From NCBI RefSeq assembly GCF_014196805.1, contig NZ_JACIEI010000015.1, positions 1 to 64,000 of the forward strand: a stretch of DNA of 64,000 nt, written 5' to 3'. Below the pieces are notes generated by a model, which was not told the origin of the DNA, made no database searches, and saw nothing but the letters and a program-made list of their open reading frames with translations. Position numbers and translations under genes: made by a program. Every line of letters starts with the position of its first letter. Position 1 is the first letter of the stretch. The DNA comes from Sulfitobacter undariae (GTDB taxonomy: Bacteria; Pseudomonadota; Alphaproteobacteria; Rhodobacterales; Rhodobacteraceae). Shown here piece after piece: positions 62,250 to 64,000 of this stretch.

Positions 62250-64000
62250 ATGCATTCAGATCGCAGTGCGCGATGGTTCCAAGGGATCACTTTGGGCTTT
62301 TTTCTTGGGCTATCCTTTTTCTCATTTTCACTGGTGCATAAAATTGCACAAAGCAGATCGCAAGAAGCCTTTCAAGTTATGGTGGAGCAAAGTCTCACGT
62401 CTCTCGACAGACGTTTCGAAGGCTACAGTCGGGTTCTTGATGGGCTTAATGGTTTAGTGATGGCATCTGACAACGTAACCGGGTTAGAGATGTCAAATTT
62501 TACTAAAGCACTGAATACGAATGATAACTTGTTCGTTCCTGATGCGATCGGTCTTGCCTCGGCGGTCCCAGAAGAAAATAGCGTGCGAGGTAATTTATTC
62601 GCGCTCACTGATAACCCTAGTCAGTTCAAAACTTCGCCCACCACGCTTCAGGTCGATCGTTTTATTGTGCAATATATCGAGCCGCTCGCCAGCCACCAAA
62701 TGTTTCTGGGGCTGGACCTTGCAAACAATCCTGATCTCCTTGCTATCGCAAGAAAAGCTCGTGATACGGGTCAAACTCTTTTAGCCGGTAACTTTCCAAA
62801 TCTCGTTCCTAAAATTGGTGACTCTCGCCTATTGTTACTGAAACCAATCTACAAACCGTTGCAAATTACATATCCTTTAAATCCGCAGAAAAGAGATTTT
62901 ATTGGCTTTGCCTTCGCGGTGTTGAATGTTGAAAACATTTTCACAGACTTAACAACTACGCAAAGGGAAATGATAGGAATACAAGCCGAATTTAATACCG
63001 GGACAGCTATTTATAATACCAAAACTATACCCGCGACGGGCATTGATGCACCAGAATATAGCAGCCGTCAATCGTTTGAGAAGTTCGGACAAGTCTTCTC
63101 CATGTCATTGAGAAGTACACCAAAGTTTGATGCCCTTCAGCCATTCCGAGTAAGGTGGATTGTTTTAACATTGGGACTTTTGATTACGGCATTAATTAGC
63201 ACAGTCTTGCGTGTGTTGATCAAGAAAAACCAGACAATCGCTGTCACGGTAGCGCAAAAAACCCGGGACCTTGAAACGCAAGACAAAGAGAAACGCTCTA
63301 TTCTCGAAAATGCGATGCTCGCGATCCTCTCTGTAAATAAGTCATGGGAAATCCTCCATGTTAACGAGGCCGCGCTGAAACTTCTGTTGCCGCTCACGAG
63401 CGAGATGTGTCTGCTTAAAATTCCCCTCAATGAATTACTGCCCGACTTGGATCTGCAAAGTGTCGATGGGTGGTCAAAACTTCAAGTATCTTCGACCACC
63501 GGGAAGGCTGAACCGTTGATTTTCGAAGTCGAAAAGAAGACGTGGTTCACTGCGGAGGGTGAAGAGCGGATTACATTCTTAATGCGTGATATCACCACCA
63601 TCGAACGGCATGCAAAGGAGATTGTTGAGGCGGAGCATCGGTGGAGCCTAGCTCTGATGAGCGTCCAAATTGGCGTTTTTGATATTGACTTGAAACACGG
63701 AACTTCAGTTGTTTCAGATACTTGGCGCAAGAACATGGGCTCTGAACCTCTTGCGAAATGCAAAAACCCCTATCAAGAGCAGATGGTTCGCATGCATTCG
63801 GATGATCTTGCCTTTTTCAAAAAAGCAGAGATGGACTGTATTGAAGGTCGCACAGATCGAGCCGAAGTTCGCTTTCGCGTGAAGGGCGGAAATGATGAAT
63901 GGCTCTGGATCAAGTCAGATGCTGTCGTGGTGGAGCGTGCCCCAGATGGGACCGCAATCAGGATGCTCGGAATACAGATGGATGTCACAGAAACTTTAAA
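62250..64000 (+). CDS. CHASE-PAS sensor protein, partial (runs off the right edge)
   Basis: An open frame of 583 codons from ATG 62250 (AGGTGA upstream) continues past the end of the window. Order: a membrane helix (about 10-30), a CHASE-type periplasmic sensor domain (about 55-270; RFEGYSRVLDGLNGLVMASD, FVPDAIGLASAVPEEN, LLLLKPIYKP), a second helix (about 308-330; WIVLTLGLLITALISTVL), a coiled linker and at least two PAS domains (about 355-470, then 490-583; GNDEWLWIKSDAVVV, IQMDVTETLK with a PAC end). Output is unseen: a histidine kinase or diguanylate cyclase is expected. The gene is AT-richer than its neighbours, suggesting acquisition. Confidence 0.85.
   Translation, partial: MHSDRSARWFQGITLGFFLGLSFFSFSLVHKIAQSRSQEAFQVMVEQSLTSLDRRFEGYSRVLDGLNGLVMASDNVTGLEMSNFTKALNTNDNLFVPDAIGLASAVPEENSVRGNLFALTDNPSQFKTSPTTLQVDRFIVQYIEPLASHQMFLGLDLANNPDLLAIARKARDTGQTLLAGNFPNLVPKIGDSRLLLLKPIYKPLQITYPLNPQKRDFIGFAFAVLNVENIFTDLTTTQREMIGIQAEFNTGTAIYNTKTIPATGIDAPEYSSRQSFEKFGQVFSMSLRSTPKFDALQPFRVRWIVLTLGLLITALISTVLRVLIKKNQTIAVTVAQKTRDLETQDKEKRSILENAMLAILSVNKSWEILHVNEAALKLLLPLTSEMCLLKIPLNELLPDLDLQSVDGWSKLQVSSTTGKAEPLIFEVEKKTWFTAEGEERITFLMRDITTIERHAKEIVEAEHRWSLALMSVQIGVFDIDLKHGTSVVSDTWRKNMGSEPLAKCKNPYQEQMVRMHSDDLAFFKKAEMDCIEGRTDRAEVRFRVKGGNDEWLWIKSDAVVVERAPDGTAIRMLGIQMDVTETL

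Overview
The window reads as chromosome of a Roseobacter-group alphaproteobacterium (Rhodobacterales). This is inferred from gene families rather than a database match: a short B12-dependent ribonucleotide reductase, HisZ next to short HisG, DUF1489 and DUF938 proteins, a dimethylglycine-dehydrogenase-like oxidase, a xanthine dehydrogenase plus BMP transporter operon, and IS3, IS5/IS903 and IS30 insertion sequences.

Layout. (1) 1-4372 is the end of an integrated element attached to a tRNA-Gln(UUG) gene. It holds a DUF3987-like primase/helicase gene cut off by an IS3-family element at the left edge, a GCCGACA-repeat region, a complete IS903-type element with 9-bp target duplications but a dead transposase, and a tyrosine integrase broken by one in-frame TAG. 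(2) 4446-42504 is core chromosome: an MscS channel, an oxidoreductase, a 2-hydroxyacid dehydrogenase, gamma-glutamyltransferase, a FAD-linked D-lactate-type dehydrogenase and a DMGDH/GcvT oxidase. It continues with a four-gene overlapping set (GH25, DUF938, DadA-like, aldo/keto reductase) and a RimK, zinc protease and deacylase set. Next is a 9-kb purine operon (xdhA-xdhB-xdhC, then a nucleoside ABC transporter), dnaE, slyX, hisS-hisZ-hisG and nrdJ. (3) 42505-54750 is looser accessory DNA: a frameshifted AAA ATPase, a YHYH protein, an IS30 remnant, a TPR/PhnD-like pair, a two-TM potassium-channel-like protein, DUF2461, ankyrin and YbaY/NlpE/META proteins. Its 300-500-bp gaps carry related GC-rich hairpins. 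(4) 54900-61300 is a copper-handling cluster: DUF305, a glutaredoxin-MauE fusion, a small Cys/His protein, a lipoprotein, a TolC-type outer-membrane factor, a multicopper oxidase, a cupredoxin-CusF fusion and a second cupredoxin. Two perfect TCCAGCGCTGGA palindromes resemble CueR/HmrR operators. (5) 61300-64000 is a truncated ABC exporter joined to an IS3 remnant, then a CHASE/PAS sensor gene that runs off the right edge.

The most unusual observation is a family of 36-41-bp hairpin inserts, found three times. Two lie in opposite orientation in the IS903-type transposase (1121-1161 and 1776-1816) and one lies in the unrelated IS3 orfA remnant 60 kb away (61925-61960). They share flanks (ACTGGCAG... 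and ...GAGAG), while their central stems differ in sequence but keep base pairing. Each interrupts a conserved transposase reading frame, so they look like a very small, structure-conserved mobile repeat.
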